Source: Nitrosomonas sp. (GTDB taxonomy: Bacteria > Pseudomonadota > Gammaproteobacteria > Burkholderiales > Nitrosomonadaceae). Taken from it: a DNA stretch of 64,000 bases. Location: NCBI GenBank assembly GCA_031316255.1, contig JALDQW010000001.1, forward strand, positions 2,017,485-2,081,484, in the 5' to 3' direction. Positions 26,092 through 36,517 of the stretch are shown here, piece after piece; the stretch's first letter is position 1; every line of letters begins with the position of its first letter. Below the pieces are notes generated by a model. It was not told where the DNA came from and did no database searches. It was given only the letters and a program-made list of their open reading frames with translations. Position numbers and translations under genes: made by a program.

Positions 26092-28638
26092 ATGAATTTC
26101 CTGTCCCGTTTGCATCCATCCGCATTGGCTCACTGGTTTTCAAAAAAAACCAGTCAAAAAACCGATGACGGTGAAACGACTGTGCAAAACGGGCAGAAAG
26201 AACACATCGAAAAAATAGAAGCACTGCTGGAATCGGTCAACAGCGCTTCGCAGCATGTGCGCAATTTTTATATCACCTTCCTGCTGGCCGGGTTTTATAT
26301 TGCGGTAATCATCTGGTCGACGACCGATGTCATGCTGCTCAAGGATACGCCGGTAAATCTGCCGATCCTGAATGTCGAACTGCCGATTACCGGGTTTTAC
26401 CAGTTTGCCCCTTATTTCTTTCTGTTGTTGCATTTCAACCTGCTGTTGCAGCTGTGTCTGCTGGCCGACAAAATACACCGCTTTGATCATGCCGTCATCA
26501 GGCTGGGCGATGAGAATGCACGCCGATATTATTACACACAGCTTTTTGCCTTTGCATTTACCCATACATTAAGTGGGCGGCAGCATTCCGGGTTGTTGCG
26601 GTTGTTGCTCACGCTGCTGGTTTGGATTACGATTAACTGGCTGCCGCTCGTTATTCTGATCGGGCTGCAAGTGGGCTTTCTAGCATACCACGATGCGGAT
26701 ATTCTGCTTTGGCAGCGTGTGGCGATTATTTTGGATTTGCTGATTCTGGCGATCTTCTGGCCGATTATCCGCTCAGTCGATGGCAATGGACTGAACTGGA
26801 TTAAACAGGCGACAGGGTTGCCGTGGCTATTACAACGCGTTCAACGATTGTGGGTCAAGACAACCGACAGCAATTCCACTATAAAACGGATTAAACCATC
26901 CGATCAACCGGAAATCCATACCAGTGGCCGGCCTGTGCTCGAAGGCAGTTTCAGCGCAATTACTGTTCTGAGTGTGCTGATATTTTCCTGGGCCGTTGCC
27001 GTGTTGCCGGATAGTGCTCACGAAAAATTTGTTGCTAAAATTATTCCTACAAGCTGGTTAACGGATGAACCGCTGAGTTCATCCAACATAGCGGGGGAGC
27101 GTTATTTCCGTTTAACGGAATATTTTTTTGATCAACGGTATGTTATCGATGATCGGGATGAAAAACAGATAAAAGGCGGTATTTTCAACCGCAATCTCAT
27201 TCTGCGTGAACAATTGCTGATCGCCAATGAATTATCGGCCGAAGACGAAGCCGATGTTACCAGTGATGATGAAAAGAAAAGAGAAGCCGCGCTGAAAAAA
27301 GTACGTGGCCTGATTCTCAGTGAGCGAGATTTTCGTTATGCGGATTTCTCACAAGCGCGTTTGCCTAAGGTGGATTTTGTCGGCGCAAATGGCGATCTAT
27401 CTGATCTCAGTCATGCAAACTTTTCAGCAGCCATGTTAACCCGTGCGCGAATGACTAAAGCCGAACTACAGGGTGCAGATTTAAGTGAGGCCAAATTACA
27501 AGGTGCGGATTTAAGAGCGGTCCAACTACAGGGTGCAAAGTTAAGCAGGGCCGAACTACAGAGTGCAAATTTAGGAGAGGCCCAACTACAGGGTGCAGAT
27601 TTAAATTGGGCCAAACTACAGGGCGCAGAGTTAAGCAGGGCCGAACTACAGAGTGCAAATTTAGGAGAGGCCCAACTACAGGGTGCAGATTTAAGACATG
27701 CCAAACTACAGGGTACAGATTTAAGTTGGGCCAACCTACAGGGTGCAGATTTAAGTAGGGCCAAACTACAGGGTGCAAATTTAAGTAGGGCCAAACTACA
27801 GGGTGCAAATTTAAGCAGGGCCGAACTACAGGGTACAGGTTTATGGGAAGTCGAACTACAGGGTGCAGGTTTAACTTGGGCCAACCTACAGGGTGCAATT
27901 TTAATAGGCGTCAAACTACAGGGTGCAGATTTAAGTTGGACCAGACTACAGGGTTCAGATTTAAGACAGGCCGAACTACAGGGTGCAAATTTAAGTTGGG
28001 CTGGACTACAGGGTGCAAATTTAACGAACGCTAACTTATCGCTGACTGTCATTGATGGCCTGTATGTGGGTATATTGACTGAGCAGTCTGTTAATGAATG
28101 GATTGAGCAACTTGCAATAAAAATCAAAGATGATGTGATTTTTAACCGAATCCGTGATCGGTTATCAAGCCGTGCCGGTCAACCAACGACGTTGAGCGAG
28201 GCAATAGGTAAACAGATCTTTACCAATGCGGTGTACGGCGTTGATCTGCATACGCTGCTGTTTGGTTTTGGTAACGAATTGTATGGTAGTACCGATTTGT
28301 CAGCGTATCTTAACAGTTTGCATCCCTATTTAATTTCACAGGCTTGTGAAAACAAATGGGCAGCCTCGGGCATAATTCGTAATCAGTTTGATGGGATTCG
28401 ACCTGGAAACGTGGCTGCGCAATGTATGTTATCGCTCAAGGACCAAATGAATCTGAAGGGCGAATGGATTTGCCCAGCGCTATCTGAAATCAGTGACGAT
28501 ACGCTCAGGTTATTAAAAGCAATCGCAACCCGAAAAACAGAGAACACCATCCAACTCGCATTCGAATGCAAAACAGACCGTTCAGACCTGCCTGCAGAAT
28601 CGATTGCACCCAAAGTACCGGGTGAAGCCTATGAATAA
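26092..28638 (+). CDS. Membrane protein with a 19-unit pentapeptide-repeat tract
   Basis: The 848-residue protein has a membrane N-terminus with hydrophobic helices near residues 60-80, 100-125, 165-200 and 205-230, and another near 290-305. A polar linker follows, then a pentapeptide-repeat tract (about residues 415-650) built as 19 decapeptides of the form xLQGAxLSxA. Such tracts fold as a square beta-helix. The C-terminal 200 residues are soluble with three or four cysteines. Membrane-tethered pentapeptide proteins are widespread but mostly of unknown function. The stop overlaps the next start by 8 bases. Confidence 0.8.
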   Translation: MNFLSRLHPSALAHWFSKKTSQKTDDGETTVQNGQKEHIEKIEALLESVNSASQHVRNFYITFLLAGFYIAVIIWSTTDVMLLKDTPVNLPILNVELPITGFYQFAPYFFLLLHFNLLLQLCLLADKIHRFDHAVIRLGDENARRYYYTQLFAFAFTHTLSGRQHSGLLRLLLTLLVWITINWLPLVILIGLQVGFLAYHDADILLWQRVAIILDLLILAIFWPIIRSVDGNGLNWIKQATGLPWLLQRVQRLWVKTTDSNSTIKRIKPSDQPEIHTSGRPVLEGSFSAITVLSVLIFSWAVAVLPDSAHEKFVAKIIPTSWLTDEPLSSSNIAGERYFRLTEYFFDQRYVIDDRDEKQIKGGIFNRNLILREQLLIANELSAEDEADVTSDDEKKREAALKKVRGLILSERDFRYADFSQARLPKVDFVGANGDLSDLSHANFSAAMLTRARMTKAELQGADLSEAKLQGADLRAVQLQGAKLSRAELQSANLGEAQLQGADLNWAKLQGAELSRAELQSANLGEAQLQGADLRHAKLQGTDLSWANLQGADLSRAKLQGANLSRAKLQGANLSRAELQGTGLWEVELQGAGLTWANLQGAILIGVKLQGADLSWTRLQGSDLRQAELQGANLSWAGLQGANLTNANLSLTVIDGLYVGILTEQSVNEWIEQLAIKIKDDVIFNRIRDRLSSRAGQPTTLSEAIGKQIFTNAVYGVDLHTLLFGFGNELYGSTDLSAYLNSLHPYLISQACENKWAASGIIRNQFDGIRPGNVAAQCMLSLKDQMNLKGEWICPALSEISDDTLRLLKAIATRKTENTIQLAFECKTDRSDLPAESIAPKVPGEAYE
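27463..28032 (+). repeat. 30-bp coding tandem repeat, 19 units
   Basis: The DNA behind the pentapeptide tract repeats every 30 bp around CTACAGGGTGCA, nearly always with the same codons. A 66-bp segment at 27539-27604 recurs exactly at 27629-27694, which shows recent duplication. The antisense strand is also open because of this periodicity. Confidence 0.9.
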
Positions 28639-30166
28639 CCCAACCATCAAACTGCGTCGTGTCGCCATCGACACGTACCACGAAAACGTTGCGTACCTCC
28701 ACCGCGAATGCGCGGTGTATCGCGCGGAGGGGTTTCAGGCGTTGTCGAAAATCCGCATCAGTGCCAATGGCCACAAGATACTCGCGGTGCTCAATGTGGT
28801 CGATGATGCGGCGATTGTGACGCCAACAGAGCTGGGACTGTCCGAGCAGGCGTATGAACAGTTGAATGCGCATGCAGATTGTGTGATTAAGGTCGACCAC
28901 GCCGAGCCTGCGGCATCGATGGACGCGGTGCGGCGCAAGATAGACGGGGAGCGCTTGACGCTGGAAGATTTTGAGGCGATTACGCGCGATATCGCCGAGA
29001 GCCGGTATTCCAAGATGGAGATGGCGGCGTTCCTAGTGGCGACCGGGCAGAACAGCCTCGACCGCGACGAGGTGTATTATCTGACCCGGGCGATGCTCGA
29101 TACCGGACAGCGGCTGAACTGGGGGGAATTGCTGGTTGTGGACAAGCACTGCATCGGCGGCATTCCGGGCAACCGCACGTCGATGCTGGTGGTGCCAATT
29201 GTCGCGGCGCATGGCATGCTGATTCCGAAAACGTCGAGCCGTGCGATTACCTCGCCCGCCGGGACGGCGGATACCATGGAAACGCTGGCGGAAGTCAATC
29301 TGTCGCCGGGCAAGCTGCATGATATTGTGCGTAAACACCGCGGCTGTCTTGCGTGGGGCGGTACGGCAAAACTCGCGCCGGTCGACGACATGCTGATTGC
29401 GGTGGAGCGGCCGCTCGGTATCGATTCGCGCGGCCAGATGGTCGCATCGATTTTGTCGAAAAAACTGGCGGCGGGATCGACGCATCTGCTCATCGATATC
29501 CCGGTCGGCCCAACGGCCAAGGTGCGGCATATGCGCGCGGCGCTGGCGCTCAGAAAGCTGTTTGAATTTGTCGGCGATCAGCTTGATATCCATCTGGAAG
29601 TGATTATCACCGACGGGCGGCAACCCGTCGGGCGCGGTATCGGCCCGACGCTCGAAGCGCGCGATGTGATGCAGGTGCTCGAAAACGACCCTAAAGCCCC
29701 GGAAGATTTACGCCAGAAATCGCTGGCGCTGGCGGGGCGTATTATCGAATTCGACCCCGATGTACGCGGCGGGCAGGGCTACGCGATTGCGCGCGATATT
29801 CTGGATTCGGGCAGGGCGCTGGCGAAGATGAACGCGATTATCGAAGGGCAGGGCGCACGTACGGTCGATTTCACCCCCGGTCAGTTTTGCCATGAAGTCC
29901 GGGCGGACAGAACGGGCGTGGTCACCGGCATCGATAATTTGCAGATGGCCAAAATCGCACGCATTGCCGGTGCGCCGATGGATAAAAAGGCGGGCGTCGA
30001 TCTGATGCGTAAAACCGGCGATGCCGTGGCAGAAGGCGATGTATTGTACCGGGTTTACGCGGAATTCATGTCCGACTTCGAATTTGTTGGAAAGCTGATA
30101 GAACAGGATAAGGGGTATACCATTGGCGAGAAGGGAGATATCAAACGGTATGATGCATTTGTTTAA
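28631..30166 (+). CDS. Thymidine/AMP phosphorylase-family protein (long form)
   Basis: This 511-residue protein belongs to the group of thymidine phosphorylase homologues that includes archaeal AMP phosphorylase, which releases base from a nucleoside or NMP using phosphate. An N-terminal extension (about 1-90) precedes the catalytic fold. Phosphate and sugar motifs include [28 protein letters not shown] and the Lys of MDKKAGVDL. The substrate cannot be fixed from sequence. A PRPP-synthetase homologue follows 15 bp later, suggesting joint nucleotide or ribose-phosphate salvage. Base composition is clearly GC-richer than flanking genes, a possible sign of transfer. Confidence 0.85.
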   Translation: MNNPTIKLRRVAIDTYHENVAYLHRECAVYRAEGFQALSKIRISANGHKILAVLNVVDDAAIVTPTELGLSEQAYEQLNAHADCVIKVDHAEPAASMDAVRRKIDGERLTLEDFEAITRDIAESRYSKMEMAAFLVATGQNSLDRDEVYYLTRAMLDTGQRLNWGELLVVDKHCIGGIPGNRTSMLVVPIVAAHGMLIPKTSSRAITSPAGTADTMETLAEVNLSPGKLHDIVRKHRGCLAWGGTAKLAPVDDMLIAVERPLGIDSRGQMVASILSKKLAAGSTHLLIDIPVGPTAKVRHMRAALALRKLFEFVGDQLDIHLEVIITDGRQPVGRGIGPTLEARDVMQVLENDPKAPEDLRQKSLALAGRIIEFDPDVRGGQGYAIARDILDSGRALAKMNAIIEGQGARTVDFTPGQFCHEVRADRTGVVTGIDNLQMAKIARIAGAPMDKKAGVDLMRKTGDAVAEGDVLYRVYAEFMSDFEFVGKLIEQDKGYTIGEKGDIKRYDAFV

Positions 30167-30181
30167 AGTGAGCGCAATCTG

Positions 30182-31057
30182 ATGCGGGTAATCGGCTTTG
30201 AGGATTACTACACCCAGGCGCAGGCGCTGGCAAACGCGTTGCGAGCGGAGTATCAGGAAGTCCGGCTGCATGTTTTTCCGGATGGCGAAAGCCGGGTGCA
30301 GGTGCCGGTGGATTTGCCGGAACATGTGGTGCTGGTCAGAAGTCTGAACCAGCCCAACAGTAAACTCATTGAGCTGCTGCTCAGTGTTTCCGCATTGCGC
30401 AGACATGGCGCCAAACGCATTACCCTGGTTGCGCCATATTTATGCTACATGCGGCAGGATGTGGAAAATCATCCCGGCGAAGCGATCAGTCAGCAGGTGA
30501 TCGGCCAACTGCTCGCGGATAATTTCGATGATGTGATTACTGTCGATCCGCATCTGCACCGGGTGCATCGGCTGGATCAGGCCATTCCCATTAAGAATGC
30601 ACTGGCGATCTCTGCGGGCGAGACAATCGGCCGGTTTCTGAAGAACCAATATCAATCCGGCATGCTGTTTGGTCCCGATGGTGAATCCGAACAATGGGTG
30701 TGTGGCATCGCAACCGAAATCGGTTTTTCGTATGCGGTGGCGGCTAAAATCAGAAGCGGGGATAATGCGGTGAATGTCACCCTGCCGCAACGCAATTATG
30801 CCGAGCAGAATGTAATTCTTATCGACGATATCGCCAGCACCGGCCACACACTTGCACAGGCCGCCGGAAAACTGCTGCAGGCCGGTGCGAAACAGGTGGA
30901 TGCTGTAGTGACGCATCCGCTTTTTTGCAGCGATTCGGAACGCTTTATCCGCCAATCCGGCGTGACGCAGGTCTGGAGCACGGACAGCATTGCCCATTCA
31001 ACCAACGCAATTTGTTTGAGCGAGTTGCTGGCGGAGGCGGTCAAAACACTCATCTGA
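30182..31057 (+). CDS. Ribose-phosphate pyrophosphokinase homologue (non-canonical)
   Basis: The 291-residue protein has the PRPP synthetase fold: FPDGESRVQ, the flexible-loop region YLCYMRQDVENHPGEAISQQ, HLHRVH after VDP, and the PRPP-binding loop LIDDIASTGHT. It is shorter than housekeeping Prs (about 315) and the loop differs (YMRQD where Prs has YARQDRK), so it is likely a paralogue. With the phosphorylase just upstream it could handle ribose phosphates freed from nucleotides. The GC-rich composition is shared with its neighbour. Confidence 0.85.
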   Translation: MRVIGFEDYYTQAQALANALRAEYQEVRLHVFPDGESRVQVPVDLPEHVVLVRSLNQPNSKLIELLLSVSALRRHGAKRITLVAPYLCYMRQDVENHPGEAISQQVIGQLLADNFDDVITVDPHLHRVHRLDQAIPIKNALAISAGETIGRFLKNQYQSGMLFGPDGESEQWVCGIATEIGFSYAVAAKIRSGDNAVNVTLPQRNYAEQNVILIDDIASTGHTLAQAAGKLLQAGAKQVDAVVTHPLFCSDSERFIRQSGVTQVWSTDSIAHSTNAICLSELLAEAVKTLI

Positions 31058-31141
31058 TTCGAACAATGGGTGCCGTTACTGATTGGCAGGGTGTAAATTC
31101 ATTTGTGCCAACGGCGTGTTTCAGATAGAATCATCGTTCTT

Positions 31142-31167
31142 TTCCGGATACTGTCCGGAATTCTTTT
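31142..31167 (+). terminator. Terminator between the PRPP gene and tRNA-Val
   Basis: A perfect 7-bp stem (TTCCGGA/TCCGGAA) with loop TACTG is followed by TTCTTTT, immediately before the tRNA. Confidence 0.65.
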
Positions 31168-31244
31168 AGGCGCGTAGCTCAGTTGGTTAGAGCACCACCT
31201 TGACATGGTGGGGGTCGTTGGTTCGAATCCAGTCGCGCCTACCA
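31168..31244 (+). tRNA. tRNA-Val, anticodon GAC
   Basis: The cloverleaf folds completely. The acceptor is AGGCGCG/CGCGCCT, the D arm GCTC/GAGC, and the anticodon stem CCACC/GGTGG with loop TTGACAT. The T arm contains GGTTCGAATCC, and CCA is encoded. The anticodon GAC reads GUC and GUU valine codons. The 3' end from 31235 onward is repeated at 32313. Confidence 0.96.
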
Positions 31245-31253
31245 TATCACCTT
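31235..31253 (+). repeat. att-like 19-bp direct repeat, tRNA copy
   Basis: GCGCCTACCATATCACCTT covers the tRNA-Val 3' end plus 9 bases and is identical to 32313-32331. This is the usual layout of an integration site at a tRNA. Confidence 0.7.
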
Positions 31254-32312
31254 CCGCACCCTTACAAAGCAATCCACAAAGCCATAAAAATAAAGGAATT
31301 TACAAAACTTCCTTTCTGCACTAATCCGTATTTACCCCCTTGCAACCGGCAAAAAGTAGGGGTATAAATGGGGATATATTTGAAAATTCAAAATCCTGTA
31401 CCCCCAAATATTCATGAATGGTACTGCTGATCAAGAATCTATCCCCAAGACCTTTATCTTTAAAACACCATAACTTTAAGAAAGAATCCATATGAGAACT
31501 ATTAGTCAAATTATCAATGATGCTCCAGTAACACCAGAAATTGAGACAACATTTAACAAAATCAAAACAGCATTAAATGCGCCTTTTACACCTCATTTTT
31601 TCCGAGTATGGGCGACTGCTCCAGAGGCTTTAAATGGTATCTGGCCTGTCATGAATCATATTTTAACAAGTGGACGGGTTAGTAGGCGCCTCAAGGAAAT
31701 GATCTTTGTAGCCATATCTTCACTAAAAGGTTGTCATTACTGTGAAGCTGCACACCATGCATTTTGTTTAAATATTGGTGTTTCTCAAAAACAAATAGAA
31801 AAACTCATCACAAATTATTCGATTGATGAAGAGGATGGCGCAAAAGATAAAGCGGCTATTGATTTTGCCGTCAGATTAGCTAAAGACTCGCATGCTTCCA
31901 GTGAAAAGGATTTCCAGTTACTAAAAGAATATGGTTTTGACGAAGAAGAAATTATGGAAATTATCGCTATGTCAGGCATGGCCGTTTTTTATAATCACTT
32001 GGCCAATGCAACCAAAATTAATATAGATCAGGGTTTCACACAGATTCTTACCCGGCATGCTGAGAAATGATTTTTGCCCCACAATACACACTACAGAGCT
32101 TCCTTTAACTGAACACCTCTCTATTTTCATGGTCAACGAATAATTTAAAGTTGGTGTGTATCATACTAAAAAGGCAAGATATCAAGTTCTATAGACCATG
32201 ACGCTTATTGCCCTTAGTTAAATTCAAAATTAGCATCCGGCCGATAGATAAAGTTGGCACAATTGAATGTCCGCTTACTCTTGGTATGCTGTCATTTGGT
32301 AATACGGGGCGA
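31254..32312. mobile_element. Small islet at tRNA-Val bounded by 19-bp repeats
   Basis: About 1.06 kb lies between the two 19-bp repeats. It is visibly AT-richer than the genes on its left and carries one intact gene, a carboxymuconolactone decarboxylase-family protein. There is no integrase, so this is either a deletion remnant of a larger island or was mobilised in trans. Confidence 0.6.
31492..32070 (+). CDS. Carboxymuconolactone decarboxylase/AhpD-family protein
   Basis: The 192-residue all-helical protein has the AhpD-like redox motif KGCHYCEAAHHAF (CxxC followed by the conserved His), and helix text FVAISSLKGCHYC. Such proteins act as alkylhydroperoxidase-like reductants. At this length it resembles the uncharacterised peroxidase-related group rather than true CMD. 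It is the only gene of the tRNA-Val islet and is AT-rich compared with the GC-rich pair before it, which supports recent acquisition. Confidence 0.85.
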   Translation: MRTISQIINDAPVTPEIETTFNKIKTALNAPFTPHFFRVWATAPEALNGIWPVMNHILTSGRVSRRLKEMIFVAISSLKGCHYCEAAHHAFCLNIGVSQKQIEKLITNYSIDEEDGAKDKAAIDFAVRLAKDSHASSEKDFQLLKEYGFDEEEIMEIIAMSGMAVFYNHLANATKINIDQGFTQILTRHAEK

Positions 32313-32331
32313 GCGCCTACCATATCACCTT
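32313..32331 (+). repeat. att-like 19-bp direct repeat, distal copy
   Basis: Exact repeat of GCGCCTACCATATCACCTT from the tRNA-Val 3' end. Flanks diverge on both sides. Confidence 0.7.
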
Positions 32332-32432
32332 TAATACTTCCAATCCGATTCGCAGCGTAAATTAAAGCAGAATAAATTGCCGAGGGGCTATTGGTTAGAA
32401 ACCGGTTTGTCGGGGTGATTTAAAATGATTCA

Positions 32433-32474
32433 CGATTACATTTAACCGCAAACCTTTGCGGCTAAATGTAATCG
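32433..32474 (-). terminator. Long hairpin after mdh
   Basis: There are 20-bp arms with a 2-base loop. As minus-strand RNA the single mismatch becomes a G-U pair. It starts 37 bp after the mdh stop. The following T-tract is weak, so it may protect the 3' end rather than terminate by itself. Confidence 0.6.
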
Positions 32475-32510
32475 ACGAGGCGGTATGCGCTACTTGGGGC
32501 TGTTCAGAAA

Positions 32511-33497
32511 TTAAGTTAACAGATGTTTAATGGCATTTTGTTCGGTTATGAGTTCTTCATAACTTTTTTGCATTTTTTTTCTGTCATCGTCATTTAAATC
32601 CAACCCCTGGACTATCTTGTAGCGGCCATTCTGGCAGGTTACCGGGAAGCTGTAGATGACGCCTTCCGGAATGCCATAACTGCCATCGGACAGTATACCC
32701 ATCGATGTCCAGTCATTTTCGCGGGTTCCAAAAATCCAGTCCTGCATGTGGTTAATAATGGCATTGGCTGCGCTGGCAGCGCTGGATCGGCCGTGACGTG
32801 CTTCGATAATAGCCATGCCGCGCTTCTGTACAGTCGGAACAAAGTGTTTTGCAATCCAGTTATCGTCGCCTATGAGGGGTTTGACTGGTTTGTTGTCAAT
32901 TTCTGCATGACCGAGATCCGGGTATTGGGTATTCGAATGATTGCCCCAGACGATCATTTTGTTAATGCTGGTCACAGGCTTTGACAGTTTCAGGGCGACC
33001 TGGGACAAGGCCCGGTTATGATCGAGCCGGAGCATTGCGGTAAAGTTTTCAGGGTTGAGATCCGGTGCATTTTTGAGTGTGATATAGGCGTTTGTATTGG
33101 CGGGATTGCCGACGACCAATACCTTCACATTCCTGTTGGCTACCGCATTGAGCGCTTTTCCCTGTTCAATAAAAATCGGACCGTTCGCTTCCAGCAGATC
33201 CTTGCGTTCCATATTCTCGCCGCGCGGCCGCGCGCCGACGAGTATGGCGATATCGGTATCTTTAAATGCGACGAGCGGATCGCTTGTGGTGATAAGATCA
33301 GTCAGTAATGGAAATGCACAGTCCTGCATCTCCATAACCAGACCATCAAATAATGGACGCGCATTTGGAATGTCATGCAATTGTAGAATGACAGGCTGGT
33401 CTTTACCCAGCATGTCACCCGCTGCGATACGAAACAACAGGCTGTAACAAATCTGACCTGTTGCGCCAGTAACCGAAATTCGAATAGGCGATTTCAT
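32511..33497 (-). CDS. mdh: Malate dehydrogenase
   Basis: This TCA-cycle enzyme interconverts malate and oxaloacetate with NAD. The 328-residue protein has the Rossmann start [19 protein letters not shown], the substrate arginines in [12 protein letters not shown] and MLRLDHNRA, and the catalytic His in [13 protein letters not shown]. It belongs to the LDH-like/cytosolic MDH type common in betaproteobacteria. The usual glycine GxxGxxG is present as GATGQIC, one small residue being replaced. It stands alone with a hairpin downstream. Confidence 0.95.
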   Translation of the reverse strand: MKSPIRISVTGATGQICYSLLFRIAAGDMLGKDQPVILQLHDIPNARPLFDGLVMEMQDCAFPLLTDLITTSDPLVAFKDTDIAILVGARPRGENMERKDLLEANGPIFIEQGKALNAVANRNVKVLVVGNPANTNAYITLKNAPDLNPENFTAMLRLDHNRALSQVALKLSKPVTSINKMIVWGNHSNTQYPDLGHAEIDNKPVKPLIGDDNWIAKHFVPTVQKRGMAIIEARHGRSSAASAANAIINHMQDWIFGTRENDWTSMGILSDGSYGIPEGVIYSFPVTCQNGRYKIVQGLDLNDDDRKKMQKSYEELITEQNAIKHLLT

Positions 33498-33696
33498 GTT
33501 TTCAATCCTTGAGTGACTCCTGAGCCCCTGTGACTGTTAAATTAACCTAGCGCTTAATTATACGTGCAATCCAGGTATCAAGGAAGTCTGAGATAGATAG
33601 AGATAAGTGGGGGTCTCAATTATCCGGGTTTGAACGTGTTTGGACTGTTTGACTGCAGTGAGGTTGATTCGGTTTTTGAAAATGGTGCTGCATGGA

Positions 33697-34140
33697 CTAT
33701 CGGCACTTGTTTTTAATATCCCGTGACAAGTCATGGTTCAACTGTCCATAGTAGCCGGGGAATATCGGTGCGCCGAATAACGGGTATTGCCAGAGATAGT
33801 AAGACTGCATGTCGGCCATGAGTATGCGGAGTTGTTTGCAGTGATTTTTTTCTTCCAGCGCGTTAAATTTTATTTGTTCCTGAATTTCTGCTTGCTTGAT
33901 ACGGTTTATATTGCGTTGTTTCATTTCGTGCAGTTTTCTTACCATCGCGTCTTGTTTTTGTTGTTCAGTCGTTTCATGTATTTCAGGAAGTTCTGTTAAG
34001 TCGGATACCATGGCGCCCGGTACCGGTGTTTTGCTGTACTGGATTTGCCCCCAGGGATCGCTCCATTGATAAATGGTGTCGGCAGAAGCACCGGTTATGT
34101 AAATCAGGGAAAACAGGCTGGCCAGGAAGAATTTGTTCAT
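33697..34140 (-). CDS. DUF4124-domain exported protein
   Basis: The 147-residue protein has a signal peptide (MNKFFLASLFSLIYITGASA) and then DTIYQWSDPWGQIQYSKTPV, a clear DUF4124 domain, a short beta-domain seen in many proteobacterial exported proteins. A Gln- and Lys-rich helical tail follows. Function is unknown. It lies 18 bp after the hybrid kinase gene and is probably the last gene of the binding protein-kinase operon. Confidence 0.8.
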   Translation of the reverse strand: MNKFFLASLFSLIYITGASADTIYQWSDPWGQIQYSKTPVPGAMVSDLTELPEIHETTEQQKQDAMVRKLHEMKQRNINRIKQAEIQEQIKFNALEEKNHCKQLRILMADMQSYYLWQYPLFGAPIFPGYYGQLNHDLSRDIKNKCR

Positions 34141-34158
34141 GAGTGAAAATAGCTGTGT

Positions 34159-36513
34159 TCAGTTGTGTATGGCGTCGTTTTTTTGATGGAAGTATTGCGC
34201 AAGTAGCGCTTCCATTTGGGTTTTATGAAAGGGTTTTGACAAAAAATCATTCATTCCGCTTTCCAGACACCGGGCCCTGTCACTCGCAAGTGCATTGGCG
34301 GTCAGGGCAATAATGGTTATCCCGGGAGTGTCGTTTTCTATTTCCCTGATTCTTCGTGTAGCTTCCAATCCATCCATTTCCGGCATTTGTATATCCATTA
34401 AAATGAGGTCGTAATATTTTTTTTGATAGGCTTCGACTGCCTCCAGACCATTCGAGACGACATCAACTTGATGACCGATACTGGCCATAATACCTTCTGC
34501 CACCATTTGATTAATCTGATTGTCTTCGGCGATGAGTACATTAAGCCGTTTTCCGGAGACTTCTTTTTGCTTTAAGCGAGGCAGGTTGGAATCGCTGTTT
34601 TCCATGCGGACATATACCGGTGTGTTGTTGGCGCCGTTATCGAGCAGGTTGCTCATTCTGTTTAGCAGGGTGTCTGGCCGAACAGGATAGATGATTTGAT
34701 CGATTCGGTTATTTGATTTGTTCAGAACCTGAAGATTCTGTGGAATAGTGGACAACAATAAAACAGGATAATTCCCGGAATGGAGCAATACTTTAATCGC
34801 ATTAAAATCGGGTGTTTGTTCTTTTTCGAGTAACTGATAATCCAGAATGATAAGATCAGGTTTGTACCCGTTCTTGGCTTCTCCGATCAGAAAATTCTTT
34901 GCCGCTGTCAGGTCGTGGGCTTGCCGGACGTTGATGTTCCATTCTTTGAGCAGGCATGTCAGACTGTTACTGTTTTCCATGTTGTTGTTGATGACCAGTA
35001 CATGTTTGTTGTCCACGCGGGCAAGTGAATCTGCAGTGATCGTTTTTTCCGATTTGTCTGAATATTTTAGCGGGATTGAGAACCAGAATGTGGTTCCTTT
35101 ATTGCGCTCAGGCAATATGCCGATTTCACCGTTCATTAACTTCACCAATTGCCTGCTGATGGTCAGGCCTAAACCAGTTCCGCCGTATCGCCGCGACGTG
35201 GAAGCATCGATTTGTGTAAAACTGTCGAATATTTTTTCATGGAATGCATTGGGAATACCGATGCCGGTATCTGATACGGTAAACCGTATTCTTTGATCGG
35301 CCGTGTTATCTTTCGATACGCGTACATGGATTTCTCCAGACTCGGTAAATTTTACCGCGTTGCCAACCAGATTCATCAATACCTGTCTAATACGTCCGCT
35401 ATCACCCAGATAGATACCCTGAATCGATGACGGAATGTAATATCCCAGCACAAGGTTTTTTTTCTGGCTTTCCTGGATGTAACTTTCCATGACCGTTTCA
35501 ACCAGATCGGCTAGGTCGAACGGGATTTCCTCCAAATTGATTTTTCCCGCTTCCAGCTTGGAAAAATCAAGTACTTCATTAATAATGCGCAACATCTGCT
35601 CGCCAGACAATCGGATGTTTTCCGCATAATGACGGCTTTCGTTATCCAGTTCTCGTTCCAGCAACAGGTCGGTCATCCCGATCACGCCATTCATCGGTGT
35701 ACGGATTTCATGACTCATTGTGGCCAGGAATTCCGATTTTGCCTGACTGGCGGCTTCTGCCTTATTTTTCGAGGCTTCAAGATTATGCTGGTTTTCCAGG
35801 ATATGATCGCGCATTAATCTGAACGAATAGGTGAGCTGGCCGATTTCATCCGGTTTTTCTTCGGGCAGTCTGGCGGTAAAATCGCCGTGCGAAATGCGGT
35901 CGGCTGCCTGTGATAATTCCTGTGTTCTTCGTGTGACCATCAAATCCAGGAATGTGGCCACAAATAGGGCGACCAGGGTAAACAACAGTGTTGAGATGGT
36001 GATAAAAATATAACCTTCTTCTCTGATCGCGGATTCTACATGCGTTAAATCCACCAGAATGATCAGTTTGCCATAATCCTGTCCCCAGAATAATATGGAA
36101 TGCTCAATACGTTTTACATCGCCTTTGTCTTCAGACGGAATAATGCTGGGCGTTAAGGGATAAATTTTCAATCCTTCAGCATCGTAATATTCAATCGCCA
36201 GCCAACGGCTTTCGCTATCCAGTGTCTGATCCAAAGTTTCGTAGATGGCGGCCAGTTGATTCTGGATTAAAAAGTGTTGTATTGCCTGAGCCAGGGTTGC
36301 GAGATGACTCTGATTGGAATGGTATTCGATTTGCAGCATTTGATTCGTAAACCGCGGTTGCCATACCAGAATAAAGGTAAAATTGGCCAGTACAGCCGCA
36401 ACCAGAATAAACAGTGTCAGTTTGAGCCGCAACGACCTATATTTGCGCTTTAAGTTATCGGCCGGTAAAGCATTTGTGTGGGAAACGGGATGAGCGTTAT
36501 TTTGTTCTTTCAC
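34159..36513 (-). CDS. Hybrid histidine kinase with HAMP and two receiver domains
   Basis: This 784-residue BarA-like kinase has TM1 (31-50), a periplasmic sensor (about 52-165), TM2 (168-192), HAMP, HisKA with phospho-His 267 in [15 protein letters not shown], a HATPase (DTGIGIP, GTGLGL), a degenerate receiver and a full receiver. The degenerate one keeps LIILDYQLL but lacks the acidic pair (VLVINNN). The full one has [23 protein letters not shown] and SKPF. It starts 4 bp after the PhnD-like gene, so the binding protein may present its ligand to the kinase. The cognate output regulator is not in the window. Confidence 0.9.
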   Translation of the reverse strand: MKEQNNAHPVSHTNALPADNLKRKYRSLRLKLTLFILVAAVLANFTFILVWQPRFTNQMLQIEYHSNQSHLATLAQAIQHFLIQNQLAAIYETLDQTLDSESRWLAIEYYDAEGLKIYPLTPSIIPSEDKGDVKRIEHSILFWGQDYGKLIILVDLTHVESAIREEGYIFITISTLLFTLVALFVATFLDLMVTRRTQELSQAADRISHGDFTARLPEEKPDEIGQLTYSFRLMRDHILENQHNLEASKNKAEAASQAKSEFLATMSHEIRTPMNGVIGMTDLLLERELDNESRHYAENIRLSGEQMLRIINEVLDFSKLEAGKINLEEIPFDLADLVETVMESYIQESQKKNLVLGYYIPSSIQGIYLGDSGRIRQVLMNLVGNAVKFTESGEIHVRVSKDNTADQRIRFTVSDTGIGIPNAFHEKIFDSFTQIDASTSRRYGGTGLGLTISRQLVKLMNGEIGILPERNKGTTFWFSIPLKYSDKSEKTITADSLARVDNKHVLVINNNMENSNSLTCLLKEWNINVRQAHDLTAAKNFLIGEAKNGYKPDLIILDYQLLEKEQTPDFNAIKVLLHSGNYPVLLLSTIPQNLQVLNKSNNRIDQIIYPVRPDTLLNRMSNLLDNGANNTPVYVRMENSDSNLPRLKQKEVSGKRLNVLIAEDNQINQMVAEGIMASIGHQVDVVSNGLEAVEAYQKKYYDLILMDIQMPEMDGLEATRRIREIENDTPGITIIALTANALASDRARCLESGMNDFLSKPFHKTQMEALLAQYFHQKNDAIHN

Positions 36514-36517
36514 AGCA

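Larger units (their letters stand above)
32071..32510. other. Intergenic: right att-like repeat and mdh terminator hairpin
   Basis: These 440 bp hold no gene. The att-like repeat copy is at 32313-32331 and a long hairpin at 32433-32474 follows the mdh stop on the minus strand. Confidence 0.7.

Noticed and set aside
27411..28127. Long antisense ORFs (238 and 147 codons) across the pentapeptide tract
   Set aside because: They arise from the 30-bp periodicity of the sense gene; their repetitive Pro/Cys/Ser or Leu/His/Pro text has no start context and no independent structure.
32433..32474. Hairpin as a phage attachment or recombination site
   Set aside because: It lies 37 bp after mdh on the proper strand and has no second copy; a transcript-end structure is the simpler reading.
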